Counted from the first letter of the stretch, positions 52,707 to 60,436 are shown. The stretch: 64,000 bases of DNA from Vampirovibrionales bacterium (GCA_029262635.1 JAJCZA010000029.1:93938-157937); one strand, 5' to 3'. Numbers and translations are program-made. Notes: a model not told the origin generated them from the letters alone.

Positions 52707-53492
52707 CTATGGGATAAAATAAATGGGGTTGGGAAGTTTAAACCCGACACCATGGCCGCCCCTGAGGTCGGACTCCTGATCTCCCAGAATGATCCAGACG
52801 GGATAGCCTTTATTTTCAATATCCGCCCGTGCCTCAATCTTAAAATGACGGGCTGATTGATGACCATAGACATCGGGTTTCATATAAAGGCCATCAAAAC
52901 AAGAGATCCCGACCCGATTCAAATTTTGAACCGTTACATCTCGGAAACGTTCTGGGCGACCCGTCACAAAATAAACTCGAAGTCCCTGCTTCTGAACCCA
53001 ATGAATAAATTCCAGCGATTCGGGTAGAATAGGCGCCTCCCCTCGTGTCATCCATTGATTCCATAGGGTGGGGTCGTAACGTTTGTGGATAATAAAATAG
53101 GCTCGATTATCCAGAACGGTTTCATCTAAATCGAATACCACAGCGCCGTGAGACTCTGGGTTTTGGTCTAAATAGCTGGTTTTCAGGTAGTTCTGAGCGT
53201 CCATAAGAACAGCCTTAAAGCGCTGTCTAAATGAAGCGGTCATGGTTTCTTCCAGCTTGATATCGGCTGGATCAATGGCAGAAGGAAAAACTTTTAACTC
53301 TGAGATGTCAACCGCTTTTTTCTGGGCGGACACCTCAGAAGGACGAATAAAGGTTTTAGAACACTCCGTAAAACCGGCGGTTTGAACCCCGGCTAACAAA
53401 AAAAATGCCAAAAGAGCCAAAACCCAGAGACGGACTCGACCTGTGGAGAGGGATATGGGACTATGCTTTCCCCTTTTTATGGTTTGGCGCAT
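52707..53492 (-). CDS. Secreted HAD-superfamily acid phosphatase (class B/e(P4)-like)
   Basis: A 261-residue exported protein with signal segment VLALLAFFLLAGVQTAG. The HAD motif DLDET starts at D121 with the second Asp D123; motif II is YFVTGRPERF, and the final motif is GDQESDLRGG. This order is typical of PF03767 acid phosphatases, which act on phosphomonoesters outside the cytoplasm. A lipobox is not clear, though FTECSK could be one. Confidence 0.86.
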   Translation of the reverse strand: MRQTIKRGKHSPISLSTGRVRLWVLALLAFFLLAGVQTAGFTECSKTFIRPSEVSAQKKAVDISELKVFPSAIDPADIKLEETMTASFRQRFKAVLMDAQNYLKTSYLDQNPESHGAVVFDLDETVLDNRAYFIIHKRYDPTLWNQWMTRGEAPILPESLEFIHWVQKQGLRVYFVTGRPERFRDVTVQNLNRVGISCFDGLYMKPDVYGHQSARHFKIEARADIENKGYPVWIILGDQESDLRGGHGVGFKLPNPIYFIP

Positions 53493-53639
53493 TGACGGGC
53501 CTCCCTAAAGATTCACATATACAGCCATCAGCTTACGCTTTATCATAGAGAAAGCGCATGGGTCTTAGCAAGTAAAAAGTCACCCTGCAAGATGCATCAT
53601 TCGTATAATTTCTATTATAGAAAGAAAAACGCCTGTCTC

Positions 53640-56147
53640 ATGAACATTACTTACGACCGACACTCCCTGATGATTAATGGAAAACCCGAGTTTATTCGAA
53701 GCGGCGCCATGCATTATTTTCGCCTTCCTTCGGTCGAACTTTGGCGTGATCGCTTGATTAAGCTAAAATCCGCTGGCTATAACACGGTAGATCTCTATTT
53801 TTGTTGGGATTATCACAGTTCGGAACCCGGACAATACGATTTTGAAGCCCATAAAGACGTTCGACAACTTCTAAAGCTGGTCGAAGAAATAGGCCTTTAT
53901 CTCATTGCCCGACCCGGCCCTTACATTAATGCGGAGTACACCGGGGGTGGGCTTCCTGGCTGGCTGTTAGCCATGGATGATGTGATCCTACGAAATAGGA
54001 ATAAAGAGGGCAAACTTCAATGGTGTGATACCTATATGAAGTATGTTGAAGAATGGTGGGAACAAATTGTCCCGATTATCAACACTTGCCCTAATCTTAT
54101 CCTAATGCAAATTGAAAACGAATACGCCACACTGGAGATGAAGCCGGAATACATCCAGACCTTATATGACATAACGCGTCGTCTTGGAGTCAAGGTTCCC
54201 TTGTTCCATAACGATCTGTATGCAGCCGGACTTTATGAAGATATTGTGGATATTTACGCTTTTGATAACTATTCGGTTACCTCGTTTGACACTAACTGGC
54301 GAGAGCTGAGCGGTGTTTTTTCAGTGCTGGATCATGTAGAAGAAAACTTCCGACCTTTTTGTCAGAATCGACCTCTCTTTGTAGCGGAACTTCAGGCCGG
54401 GTGGTATGGCAAATGGCAAGGCGAGAAATACGAAAAAATCGTGGAACACCTTGGGCGGGAGCATATTTCGGTTAGTACCAAAAGCCTGATTGGGCAAGGG
54501 CTAACCCTGTTTAATCATTACAAGGCGATTGGCGGAACTAATTGGGGCTTTACTGGAAGTACAGCAACATATACCTCGTATGATTTCGCCGCTCCTATCT
54601 CCGAGTCGGGTATTAATAAGGAAAGCCTTTATGAAACTAAGGCTGTTAATCTGTTTTTGACTTGTTTTGACTTAACCCGAACCGATCGAAGCGATCCATC
54701 GACAGTTTCGATTTCATCGCCAGAATACCTTTATGCCGTTCGACATCACAGCCAGAAAAGCGACTTGAAACATCAGTGGATCTTTTTGCGTAATCTAGAA
54801 GGTGACCCTACTGAATGTGTGCTAAACACTTTGCCTGTCCAGATAAAAGCCCACGAATGCCTGATTCTGCCTTGGGAAGTTCCGACCCAAAATGGAGCGG
54901 TTATTTTAAACGCAACAACGGAACTGCTTTATCAAGACGAAAGCCGATTGGTTATTAAAGGCAATCGGATCGGACAGCTCACTCTGAGGCTTACCACACA
55001 AATCACCGAAGAGGTTATTCAATTTATTAACGGCCATGTGAGCCTAGAGCTGGATAATAGCACTTCTAACACCGTTGTCACAGTCTGCTTCGACGAACTG
55101 GCCGCCGATACGATGTCCGCTATTACGATTGGCGATCTTACAGTTTATATTCTGGGACAAATTTATATCGATCAATGCTGGATTCAAGGAGAACGACTTA
55201 TTCTGGGGCCTGCTATGCGTCTCGATGAGACCCTCTATGGTATTTCGAATCCGCTTGTTCCTACATGCGTTATAGAGCCAGGTGGAAATATCACACACCA
55301 CGAAAACCCCCACATGATCGAAATCCCGACCTTGCCCATCCTTGAAGAGTGGGAGGCTGATAACCGATCATCCGCCTTAACTCAATCGTTTCAGTTTTTT
55401 GAAATCTCTTCCAAAGGTGCGGACTTTGACGCAAACGGTTTTTACGAAGGCAGTGCCTGGTATCGATGTGTTTTGGAGCCCTCGGTAACAACCCTTACCA
55501 TTGACGCTCGCCATATCTGGGCCGCTTACCTCAATGGCCAATTCATTGCTCAAGGTGTTCATCTGACGCTCGGTGAGGTTGAAACTCCGGTTCAGCCATC
55601 TGTTATCGAAATCCCTTCAAAACTCATACAAAAGAACCAATCTAACGAATTAGTCATTTTTGTAGACGGACTAGGCCACCCCAAGGGATTCCACGATGAT
55701 GCCCAGCTTCCTCAGGGCCTACTAACCCTTGAAGCCAACGGACAGGACATTCGTCACCACTGTTATTATTCCGTGGGTTTTTCCGCCTATCCACCCAATG
55801 AGCACCCACCTAAACAGGCACCCATTGTCAGTATTAAAACCGAATTCTCACTAGATATTGCTTCGTCTATTCACTGTCCACTTGGGTTGGAATTAGGTTC
55901 TCTTGAATACGAGCGAATTAATATTTATCTGAATGACAAGCTCATCGGCCGTCACTGGAAGCGGTGTGAAGCACAGTCTCTATATTATTTACCAGACGGA
56001 ATTCTCTATCAGGAACGAGGGCGGAAAAACACTCTGGAACTGATTCTAATGCATTTTAATCCGATGATTGACCTTAAGTCGTGTGTTCCTCGACCAGAAC
56101 AAGTTTATCTCAAACCATACGGTGTGTTTACCAAATCCATTCTATAA
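53640..56147 (+). CDS. Beta-galactosidase, glycoside hydrolase family 35
   Basis: An 835-residue enzyme from the ATG at 53640; the frame opens at 53592. The GH35 TIM barrel begins FIRSGAMHYFRLPSVELWRDRL, contains RPGPYINAEYTGGGLPGWL, the acid/base E161 in QIENEYA and the nucleophile E250 in FVAELQAGWYG. After that come beta-sandwich domains. No signal peptide is visible, so a cytoplasmic location is likely. Upstream ribosome site is weak. Followed by a small partner gene 17 bases away. Confidence 0.92.
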   Translation: MNITYDRHSLMINGKPEFIRSGAMHYFRLPSVELWRDRLIKLKSAGYNTVDLYFCWDYHSSEPGQYDFEAHKDVRQLLKLVEEIGLYLIARPGPYINAEYTGGGLPGWLLAMDDVILRNRNKEGKLQWCDTYMKYVEEWWEQIVPIINTCPNLILMQIENEYATLEMKPEYIQTLYDITRRLGVKVPLFHNDLYAAGLYEDIVDIYAFDNYSVTSFDTNWRELSGVFSVLDHVEENFRPFCQNRPLFVAELQAGWYGKWQGEKYEKIVEHLGREHISVSTKSLIGQGLTLFNHYKAIGGTNWGFTGSTATYTSYDFAAPISESGINKESLYETKAVNLFLTCFDLTRTDRSDPSTVSISSPEYLYAVRHHSQKSDLKHQWIFLRNLEGDPTECVLNTLPVQIKAHECLILPWEVPTQNGAVILNATTELLYQDESRLVIKGNRIGQLTLRLTTQITEEVIQFINGHVSLELDNSTSNTVVTVCFDELAADTMSAITIGDLTVYILGQIYIDQCWIQGERLILGPAMRLDETLYGISNPLVPTCVIEPGGNITHHENPHMIEIPTLPILEEWEADNRSSALTQSFQFFEISSKGADFDANGFYEGSAWYRCVLEPSVTTLTIDARHIWAAYLNGQFIAQGVHLTLGEVETPVQPSVIEIPSKLIQKNQSNELVIFVDGLGHPKGFHDDAQLPQGLLTLEANGQDIRHHCYYSVGFSAYPPNEHPPKQAPIVSIKTEFSLDIASSIHCPLGLELGSLEYERINIYLNDKLIGRHWKRCEAQSLYYLPDGILYQERGRKNTLELILMHFNPMIDLKSCVPRPEQVYLKPYGVFTKSIL

Positions 56148-56164
56148 GATAGACTAGTAATCAT

Positions 56165-56530
56165 ATGACCGTTGTTCCTCAATTTTTGTTAAAACGTCTT
56201 TACATGGCTGGCAGTCTTCGTCAGCTGGATGAGGGTATCGCTTTTAACCTGAAAAATGTGCTGGGACCCGGTATGCTAACCGGGCTAGCCTCTCTCAAAC
56301 TTGGCGATGTTGAATGCCCGGTAGAACAAGTGCTTATTATTCATGAAGGGAAAACTCAACCTGCTACAGAGGTTACAGCCTCTAGTCCACTGCATGTTCT
56401 GATGAATCAGGAAGTGACTTGTCTAGTTAGCGGATTAAAGTTGCCTGTGGGCGAATATAAAGTCGAAATCGAAGTAAAAAGCCGAGAAGCCGGTAATGTC
56501 ACCTTGTTAATAGACGATATAATTGCGTAA
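56165..56530 (+). CDS. Small conserved beta-rich protein beside GH35
   Basis: A 121-residue protein with alternating hydrophobic residues (FLLKRLYMAGSLRQLDEGIAFNLKNVLGPGML; LKLPVGEYKVEIEVKSREAGNVTL). I have a recollection of archaeal and Thermotoga proteins with the same FLLKKLYVKGSL... opening, often misannotated as hydroxymethylglutaryl-CoA reductase. It is probably a small Ig-like domain. Co-transcribed with GH35. Function unknown. Confidence 0.65.
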   Translation: MTVVPQFLLKRLYMAGSLRQLDEGIAFNLKNVLGPGMLTGLASLKLGDVECPVEQVLIIHEGKTQPATEVTASSPLHVLMNQEVTCLVSGLKLPVGEYKVEIEVKSREAGNVTLLIDDIIA

Positions 56531-56638
56531 ACACACTGCTTTTTGTTTCTTTATATAAGTTTCTTATTAAAATTCAACTTTTTTAGGCTATGAGGCTTGA
56601 CCGCCCGCCTCGCTTCGAGTAATTTGTTTCTACTCTAC

Positions 56639-56711
56639 GCCCCGTTCGTCTAGTGGCCTAGGACACCTCCCTTTCACGGAGGCGGCAGGGGTTCGACTCC
56701 CCTACGGGGTA
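56639..56711 (+). tRNA. tRNA-Glu (TTC), integration site
   Basis: Acceptor stem GCCCCGT / ACGGGGT (with a G-T pair at the end), D-loop TAGTGGCCTAGGA, anticodon loop CTTTCAC, T-arm GGGGTTCGACTCCCC. CCA is not encoded. The gene closely resembles cyanobacterial tRNA-Glu, as I recall. An integrase gene starts about 130 bases after its 3' end, so it is a likely attB/attL site. Confidence 0.95.
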
Positions 56712-56787
56712 ATTCCATCTTCTAAAGTCTCAGAACCGTCTTCGGACACATCTGAGGCTTTTTTAGTATCTGGGCAAACTGGAAAAA

Positions 56788-56828
56788 AGTTCAACAAAAT
56801 TGCCCAAAGTTCAACAAAAAGTTCAACA
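56788..56828. repeat. Three AGTTCAACA direct repeats, candidate integrase arm sites
   Basis: Perfect copies at 56788-56796, 56808-56816 and 56820-56828, between tRNA-Glu and the integrase. Such short direct repeats next to an attachment site are typical of arm-type binding sites for tyrosine recombinases or excisionase. Confidence 0.7.
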
Positions 56829-56843
56829 TTTGGAAGTGGTTTT

Positions 56844-57884
56844 CTGAAGATTTCCGAAGCCGCACAAGCCTTGGGGGTGACTGTGATGACCGTTACCCGG
56901 TGGTGCGAGTCTGGAAAATTACCGGCCATTGCCAAACCCTATGGCAAGAAAACAACCTATCTGGTGAGCATCCAAGCTGTTGAGTTATTCAAGGCGAAAC
57001 AGGCAAAGGAACAAACAGAGAAGCAACAAGAGAGACGGCAAGCCAAGCCCCATCAGGACTATATCGGAAAATGGATAAAGTCGATGGAACGGGGCACACT
57101 GGCGGGCAAAGTGTTCAGCCCGCGCACAGTTGCCGATTACAAGGACTATGCGAACAAGTTCTTTACCCGGCACAAGCGGCTGACCATTAACACACTGACG
57201 CAAGAGTTAATGCGCGTCCCGGCTCACCAGTATGCAAAGCGTGACAAGCTCTATAAAGCCATGGTCTGTTTTGCAAAATGCCTGATTAAGCATGAAATCA
57301 TTGACGCATCCTTTTTGGATGAGGCCAAGGCATTACGGCCAAAGCGCCACAAAGAGCCAGTGCGCCCTACTGTGAATGAGGAGGAACTTCTAAAGGCTTT
57401 AGATTACTGCAAAGGGATTATGGACAGGGTTATTGTCATCCTGTTAGCCTCTACCGGTATCCGGGCTTCGGAAGCCTGTGCCCTGACCCTGAAGGATATT
57501 GATTTCAGGGAGCGCACCCTTCAAATCCGAAACGGCAAAGGCGGCAAGTCTCGCAAGCTGGGACTGCCGGAACAGGTAACAACCGTCCTGCAAGAATACA
57601 TGGCCGCGTTGCCTGAAGGGCAAACAAACCTTTTCTTGAATCGTGATAGCCAGCCAATGGATCGCCATGGCCTGCACCGGCGGTTGACACGCATTGGCCG
57701 GGATGCTGGCGTGAAAGTAACACCCCACGGGTTACGGCGGGCATTCGTAACCATCAATGCCAACAAAGGCCGATCATTGGTATTACTGCAACGCTCCTGC
57801 GGCCATACCAACATAAAAACCACCATGGGCTATTGCATGACGAGCGAGCAAGAGGTGATTGAAGCAATGAAGCAATGGCAGTAA
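56844..57884 (+). CDS. int: Tyrosine recombinase (integrase) with N-terminal excisionase-type helix-turn-helix
   Basis: A 346-residue integrase. The first 50 residues form a MerR/excisionase-like helix-turn-helix (KISEAAQALGVTVMTVTRWCESGKLPA), then a SAM-like core-binding domain (TVADYKDYANKFF), then the catalytic domain: Arg in TGIRASEACAL, Lys in NGKGGKSRKL, H-x-x-R in TPHGLRRAF, GHTNIKTTMGYC with the tyrosine. No ATG, GTG or TTG lies upstream of a TTG at 56871, which would remove the first helix. A CTG at 56844 has GGAAG seven bases upstream, so I prefer that start (inference). The frame is open back to 56601, through the tRNA. Confidence 0.9.
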   Translation: MKISEAAQALGVTVMTVTRWCESGKLPAIAKPYGKKTTYLVSIQAVELFKAKQAKEQTEKQQERRQAKPHQDYIGKWIKSMERGTLAGKVFSPRTVADYKDYANKFFTRHKRLTINTLTQELMRVPAHQYAKRDKLYKAMVCFAKCLIKHEIIDASFLDEAKALRPKRHKEPVRPTVNEEELLKALDYCKGIMDRVIVILLASTGIRASEACALTLKDIDFRERTLQIRNGKGGKSRKLGLPEQVTTVLQEYMAALPEGQTNLFLNRDSQPMDRHGLHRRLTRIGRDAGVKVTPHGLRRAFVTINANKGRSLVLLQRSCGHTNIKTTMGYCMTSEQEVIEAMKQWQ

Positions 57885-57906
57885 CTGTCATCTTACCAAT
57901 AGCAGC

Positions 57907-57945
57907 AAAAAGCCCCGGTGTAACAGCCGGGGCGATTGCTTTTGA
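57907..57945 (+). terminator. Terminator of integrase gene
   Basis: GCCCCGG (57912-57918) / CCGGGGC (57927-57933), 23 bases after the stop at 57884. A-run before and GATTGCTTTT after. Its loop and stem sequence recur at 58490-58525. Confidence 0.75.
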
Positions 57946-57960
57946 AACCAATAGAATCGA

Positions 57961-58065
57961 CTAGGCAATCTTGCGACGAAAAGGCCAAAACGCCAGAAAC
58001 AGTGGGCCGAGGATGAAGAAGACTTTGCCGAGCTAGGTTAGGATGGCATCAAGTGATATCATCAT
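57961..58065 (-). pseudogene. Small membrane ORF interrupted by an in-frame TAG
   Basis: An ATG overlaps the stop of the upstream 47-residue gene as ATGA, then runs MMISLDAILT, a TAG at 58033-58035, and continues in frame with a hydrophobic helix (LGKVFFILGPLFLAFW) and a basic end, stopping at 57961. The reading frame is compatible with one membrane protein broken by an amber codon. I treat it as a probable pseudogene; recoding is less likely because other genes of the element use TAG as a stop. Confidence 0.35.
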
Positions 58066-58205
58066 CGAGGCAGCTCGGGCAGTTGGGGCAAGATGTGCTT
58101 TGGAAAAAGCTTATGCTCTATTCGGTCTACTTTTGCCAGTAAAACAAACAATGCAATGCTTTGTGTAATCAAAAACAGGCACAAAATAGCAAGAAAAAAT
58201 CTCAT
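58062..58205 (-). CDS. 47-residue membrane-anchored protein of the integrated element
   Basis: Start ATG at 58205 overlaps the upstream stop as ATGA, indicating translational coupling. One N-terminal helix (FFLAILCLFLITQSIALFVLLA) followed by KVDRIEHKLFPKHILPQLPEL. The size and design are like phage accessory or spanin-like peptides but no family is recognised. Too short for routine gene finders. Confidence 0.55.
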   Translation of the reverse strand: MRFFLAILCLFLITQSIALFVLLAKVDRIEHKLFPKHILPQLPELPR

Positions 58206-58396
58206 GGCCTTTTAATCCGATGTTTGACCTTATACCACTCAATGTTTTTTGGAGTATAAAACTCCCCCTTAGGACAATAGCAATACCACGTGTCCCCAGT
58301 GAACCCATCTATCTTAAACATATAACCAGATTGACCTTGCAAAAAAAATCTTTGCTGGCCCAAGAAAAAGCGTAAGTGTTCCAATAACCGCTTCAT
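58202..58396 (-). CDS. Small hypothetical protein of the element
   Basis: A 64-residue protein from the ATG at 58396, preceded by GGAG with nine-base spacing; a GTG at 58420 gives 72 residues beginning MNTLETVEM. The stretch YMFKIDGFTGDTWYCYCPKGEFYTP resembles short beta hairpins (xIDTxTGxTW) common in small phage or plasmid proteins. Its stop overlaps the next gene by four bases. The leader duplicates sequence at 59445-59519. Confidence 0.55.
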   Translation of the reverse strand: MKRLLEHLRFFLGQQRFFLQGQSGYMFKIDGFTGDTWYCYCPKGEFYTPKNIEWYKVKHRIKRP

Positions 58397-58467
58397 TTCC
58401 ACTGTCTCCAATGTGTTCACCTTTACAACGTCCCCCCATAATAAACAAAACGCCCAGCAAAGTATAT
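58391..58467. repeat. Duplicated leader sequence, copy 1
   Basis: About 77 bases nearly identical to 59445-59519: shared ATTTCCACTGTCTCCAATGTG, ATAAACAAAACRCCC and AAGTATAT blocks on the plus strand. Lies over the start of the 64/72-residue gene. Confidence 0.85.
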
Positions 58468-58489
58468 CAGGCTCCTATCTCATTTCCCA

Positions 58490-58525
58490 GCAAAAAGCCC
58501 CAGTGTAACAGCCGGGGCTTTTTGC
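58490..58525. terminator. Bidirectional terminator behind the secreted 133-residue gene
   Basis: Perfect 12-bp stem GCAAAAAGCCCC (58490-58501) / GGGGCTTTTTGC (58514-58525); loop AGTGTAACAGCC. Eight bases after the stop of the gene ending at 58534 on the minus strand. It shares the sequence GTGTAACAGCCGGGGC with 57919-57933. Confidence 0.88.
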
Positions 58526-58533
58526 TTTAAAGG

Positions 58534-58935
58534 CTAGCGAATTTGACGCCGAATCCTTTCCAGCTCTTGTTCATTCCTGTGCGCCTGTGTTTTTTGATTT
58601 TCAATCTGTGTGACTTGCAGGTAGCATAGTGCTTTATCGGTTTGTGTCTGGTCACACAACGCTAGACTATTATGGAAAGCTGTCCTGCGTGTAGCCCAAT
58701 AGTTCTGTTCTTGAATTTTTCGGGCCTTCTTTATTTTTGGCAGCGAGTAAAAAGCACTGAGGCCACCAGTTAAGACAGCGGACACGGCATGGGTTGCCCT
58801 GTTCAGTTCTGGTTCTTCCTGTAGTTCAGCGTTGCAATATTTCTTCGGACAAAAATCTTCCCATCTAGGCGGGACTGGTTGTCCCCACGCGGGCGCACAA
58901 AGTAGCAACAGGGCAATGACCATTAAGTGCTTCAT
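58534..58935 (-). CDS. Secreted hypothetical protein of the element
   Basis: A 133-residue protein with signal peptide MKHLMVIALLLLCAPAWGQ and a GGAGG ribosome site. The mature part has two Cys near the start (FCPKKYC) and a coiled, charged tail (QTQAHRNEQELERIRRQ). The stop is TAG. Function unknown; some such small secreted proteins of phages act in lysis or as surface factors. Confidence 0.7.
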   Translation of the reverse strand: MKHLMVIALLLLCAPAWGQPVPPRWEDFCPKKYCNAELQEEPELNRATHAVSAVLTGGLSAFYSLPKIKKARKIQEQNYWATRRTAFHNSLALCDQTQTDKALCYLQVTQIENQKTQAHRNEQELERIRRQIR

Positions 58936-58983
58936 TATTTATCCTCCGTAACGTTAATTACCGCTGGGGCTATGGATGGGGCG

Positions 58984-59406
58984 TCAAAGGCTAACATTTT
59001 GCCGTTTTTCTCCCCATAGCCAATAAAGAAATGCTCCACAGGCAAACAAAAACAACAACCATATTGGGATTGTGTTGGGATAATCAAAGCTTTCTTGGTT
59101 ATCACAGCTGTAAGTATAAGGCTCTTCGGTTAGCTGGTGCACTAAATTCTCAGCATGTGTTTGTTTGAGCGGTTCAGTCCAAGAAGTATCCCCATGATCT
59201 TTTGGAATAATAACCTCGACAAAAAACTGAACCTTCTCCTTTTTTGGCGCTTTTACAAAATCCTGATCGTCCAATAATGAGGAATATCTATATTTTGTTT
59301 TGTTTTCACACGATGAAAGAGGTGCGAAATCAGCAACGCATACAGCAATTAAAAATACCATTGCCGGGACAAACACGGACAAAACAACTTTCTGTGTGCT
59401 ATTCAG
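58984..59406 (-). CDS. Exported membrane protein of the element, probable CTG start
   Basis: A 140-residue protein with N-terminal signal VVLSVFVPAMVFLIAVCVADFAPLSSC (possible lipobox-like or Cys) and a second helix near the C-terminus (IPIWLLFLFACGAFLYWLW). In frame upstream there is no ATG or GTG; TTG at 59382 truncates the signal's basic part and has no clear ribosome site. CTG at 59406 has AAGGAG eight bases upstream and adds MNSTQK, so I take CTG. The middle domain is acidic/basic and Cys-poor. Function unknown. Confidence 0.65.
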   Translation of the reverse strand: MNSTQKVVLSVFVPAMVFLIAVCVADFAPLSSCENKTKYRYSSLLDDQDFVKAPKKEKVQFFVEVIIPKDHGDTSWTEPLKQTHAENLVHQLTEEPYTYSCDNQESFDYPNTIPIWLLFLFACGAFLYWLWGEKRQNVSL

Positions 59407-59444
59407 ATTCCAGACTCCTTCAACTGCTTATCCAATTACACTAG

Positions 59445-59519
59445 CTTGATTTCCACTGTCTCCAATGTGTTCACCTTTGCAACACGCCCATGATAAACAA
59501 AACACCCGAAAAAGTATAT
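59445..59519. repeat. Duplicated leader sequence, copy 2
   Basis: Partner of 58391-58467. Here it encodes, in the minus direction from a GTG, a 12-residue leader VNTLETVEIKLV followed by a stop, ahead of the CTG-started gene. Confidence 0.85.
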
Positions 59520-59546
59520 TATAGGAAGCCATTGAGGCGATCACAA
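59518..59546 (-). promoter_or_regulatory. Sigma-70 promoter of the leader and membrane-protein gene
   Basis: On the minus strand TTGTGA (59541-59546), 17 bases, TATAAT (59518-59523). It lies between the toxin-like stop and the leader copy 2. Confidence 0.75.
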
Positions 59547-59554
59547 GGTGGCAA

Positions 59555-59974
59555 TCAACTGTCGTAAGCAGCGTGGTTTGGATCAACTTGAACGATACAA
59601 TACGTTCTACTAACACGAAACCCTATTAGTCGCTGCTTTCCGCCAAATCGGAACACCATCAGTTTCTTATGCTCTTGCCTTATGCTATCGTTTAACCCCT
59701 GAATATGCTCTTCCTTAATCATCTCATAACCTAAACCCTGTCGAGGTGCTGCTATCAGTTCAGACCACGTTCTTGAACCTATTTGCTGCAATTGACATGC
59801 AAGCGAAGCCTGATCCTGCCTCTCGCAAGAGATAATGTCAGATCCCTTCTCTATAAATTCAAACGAAACGTGCGGTTTGAGCTTGTTGGTATTATGCTCC
59901 TCATCCGATGGCCCTTTGATATTGCGGCTTCCGGAGGCATGTTGATTCTTAATTTTCCCTCGTTTTTTTGCCAC
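59555..59974 (-). CDS. Putative toxin paired with a Panacea-domain antitoxin
   Basis: A 139-residue basic protein starting with GTG three bases after the antitoxin's stop. Residues 1-35 are disordered and basic (KKRGKIKNQHASGSRNI). The core has PHVSFEFIEKGS, a helix ASLACQLQQIGSRTWSELIA, and the C-terminal LIGFRVSRTYCIVQVDPNHAAYDS. The end, x-x-V-D-P-N-H-x-x-Y, resembles a family of small toxin-like proteins that close with LDPNH.LY. Panacea antitoxins are known to partner with several unrelated toxins. The toxin identity is inferred from arrangement, not shown. Confidence 0.65.
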   Translation of the reverse strand: MAKKRGKIKNQHASGSRNIKGPSDEEHNTNKLKPHVSFEFIEKGSDIISCERQDQASLACQLQQIGSRTWSELIAAPRQGLGYEMIKEEHIQGLNDSIRQEHKKLMVFRFGGKQRLIGFRVSRTYCIVQVDPNHAAYDS

Positions 59975-59977
59975 GCC

Positions 59978-60436
59978 TTAAACCAACTGGGTTAAAAAAT
60001 AACGCTGCATCGACTCCTGTGTTATCTCAGAGTTTTGTCCTTTAGCATAGGCCTCTATCCAAGGTGGCTCTTGATGAGTTAAGTTTCGAAGCTTCCAGGC
60101 AGAAAATTGTCCATACACCTCATATACCTCGTCGATCAAATCTCTTTGAGGTGGACTTAATGCATCAGGATCGAAAGCGGGTTCCGGAGGTATGGGCTGG
60201 TCGCCGTGCTGGACATATTCCTTATATAAATCTGGAACAACGGGCCCATGCCCCCAAGCTTGAATCGTATCATCAAACAGAGGAGCACCATGGAGCGCGA
60301 GTGCAAATCCTTGGCAATAATACAAGAGTTTTTGAAGCTTTAAATGCGAAATAATATCCCCGTCCTCAGGTTTGCTGAGGTATAAAAGATAATTCGCAAC
60401 ATCCTTACTAGCCATAACTATGTATTCGCGCTCCAT
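59978..60436 (-). CDS. Panacea-domain (SocA-like, DUF4065) antitoxin
   Basis: A 152-residue protein whose first 100 residues match the Panacea/SocA fold: DVANYLLYLSKP, ISHLKLQKLLYYCQGFALALHGAPLFDDTIQAWGHGPVVPDLYKEY. This domain is found in antitoxins of many toxin-antitoxin systems and in phage genes such as GepA. The first ATG (60436) or the one at 60415 may be used; neither has a clear ribosome site. It is upstream of the toxin-like gene by three bases, the usual order. Confidence 0.9.
   Translation of the reverse strand: MEREYIVMASKDVANYLLYLSKPEDGDIISHLKLQKLLYYCQGFALALHGAPLFDDTIQAWGHGPVVPDLYKEYVQHGDQPIPPEPAFDPDALSPPQRDLIDEVYEVYGQFSAWKLRNLTHQEPPWIEAYAKGQNSEITQESMQRYFLTQLV

Noticed and set aside
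56601-56843. Longer integrase reaching back through tRNA-Glu
   Set aside because: The frame is open but has no ATG, GTG or TTG and crosses a structural RNA gene; open by chance.
58043-58168. 41-residue plus-strand ORF in the element
   Set aside because: Overlaps the ATGA-coupled minus-strand genes, has no ribosome site and no homologous features.
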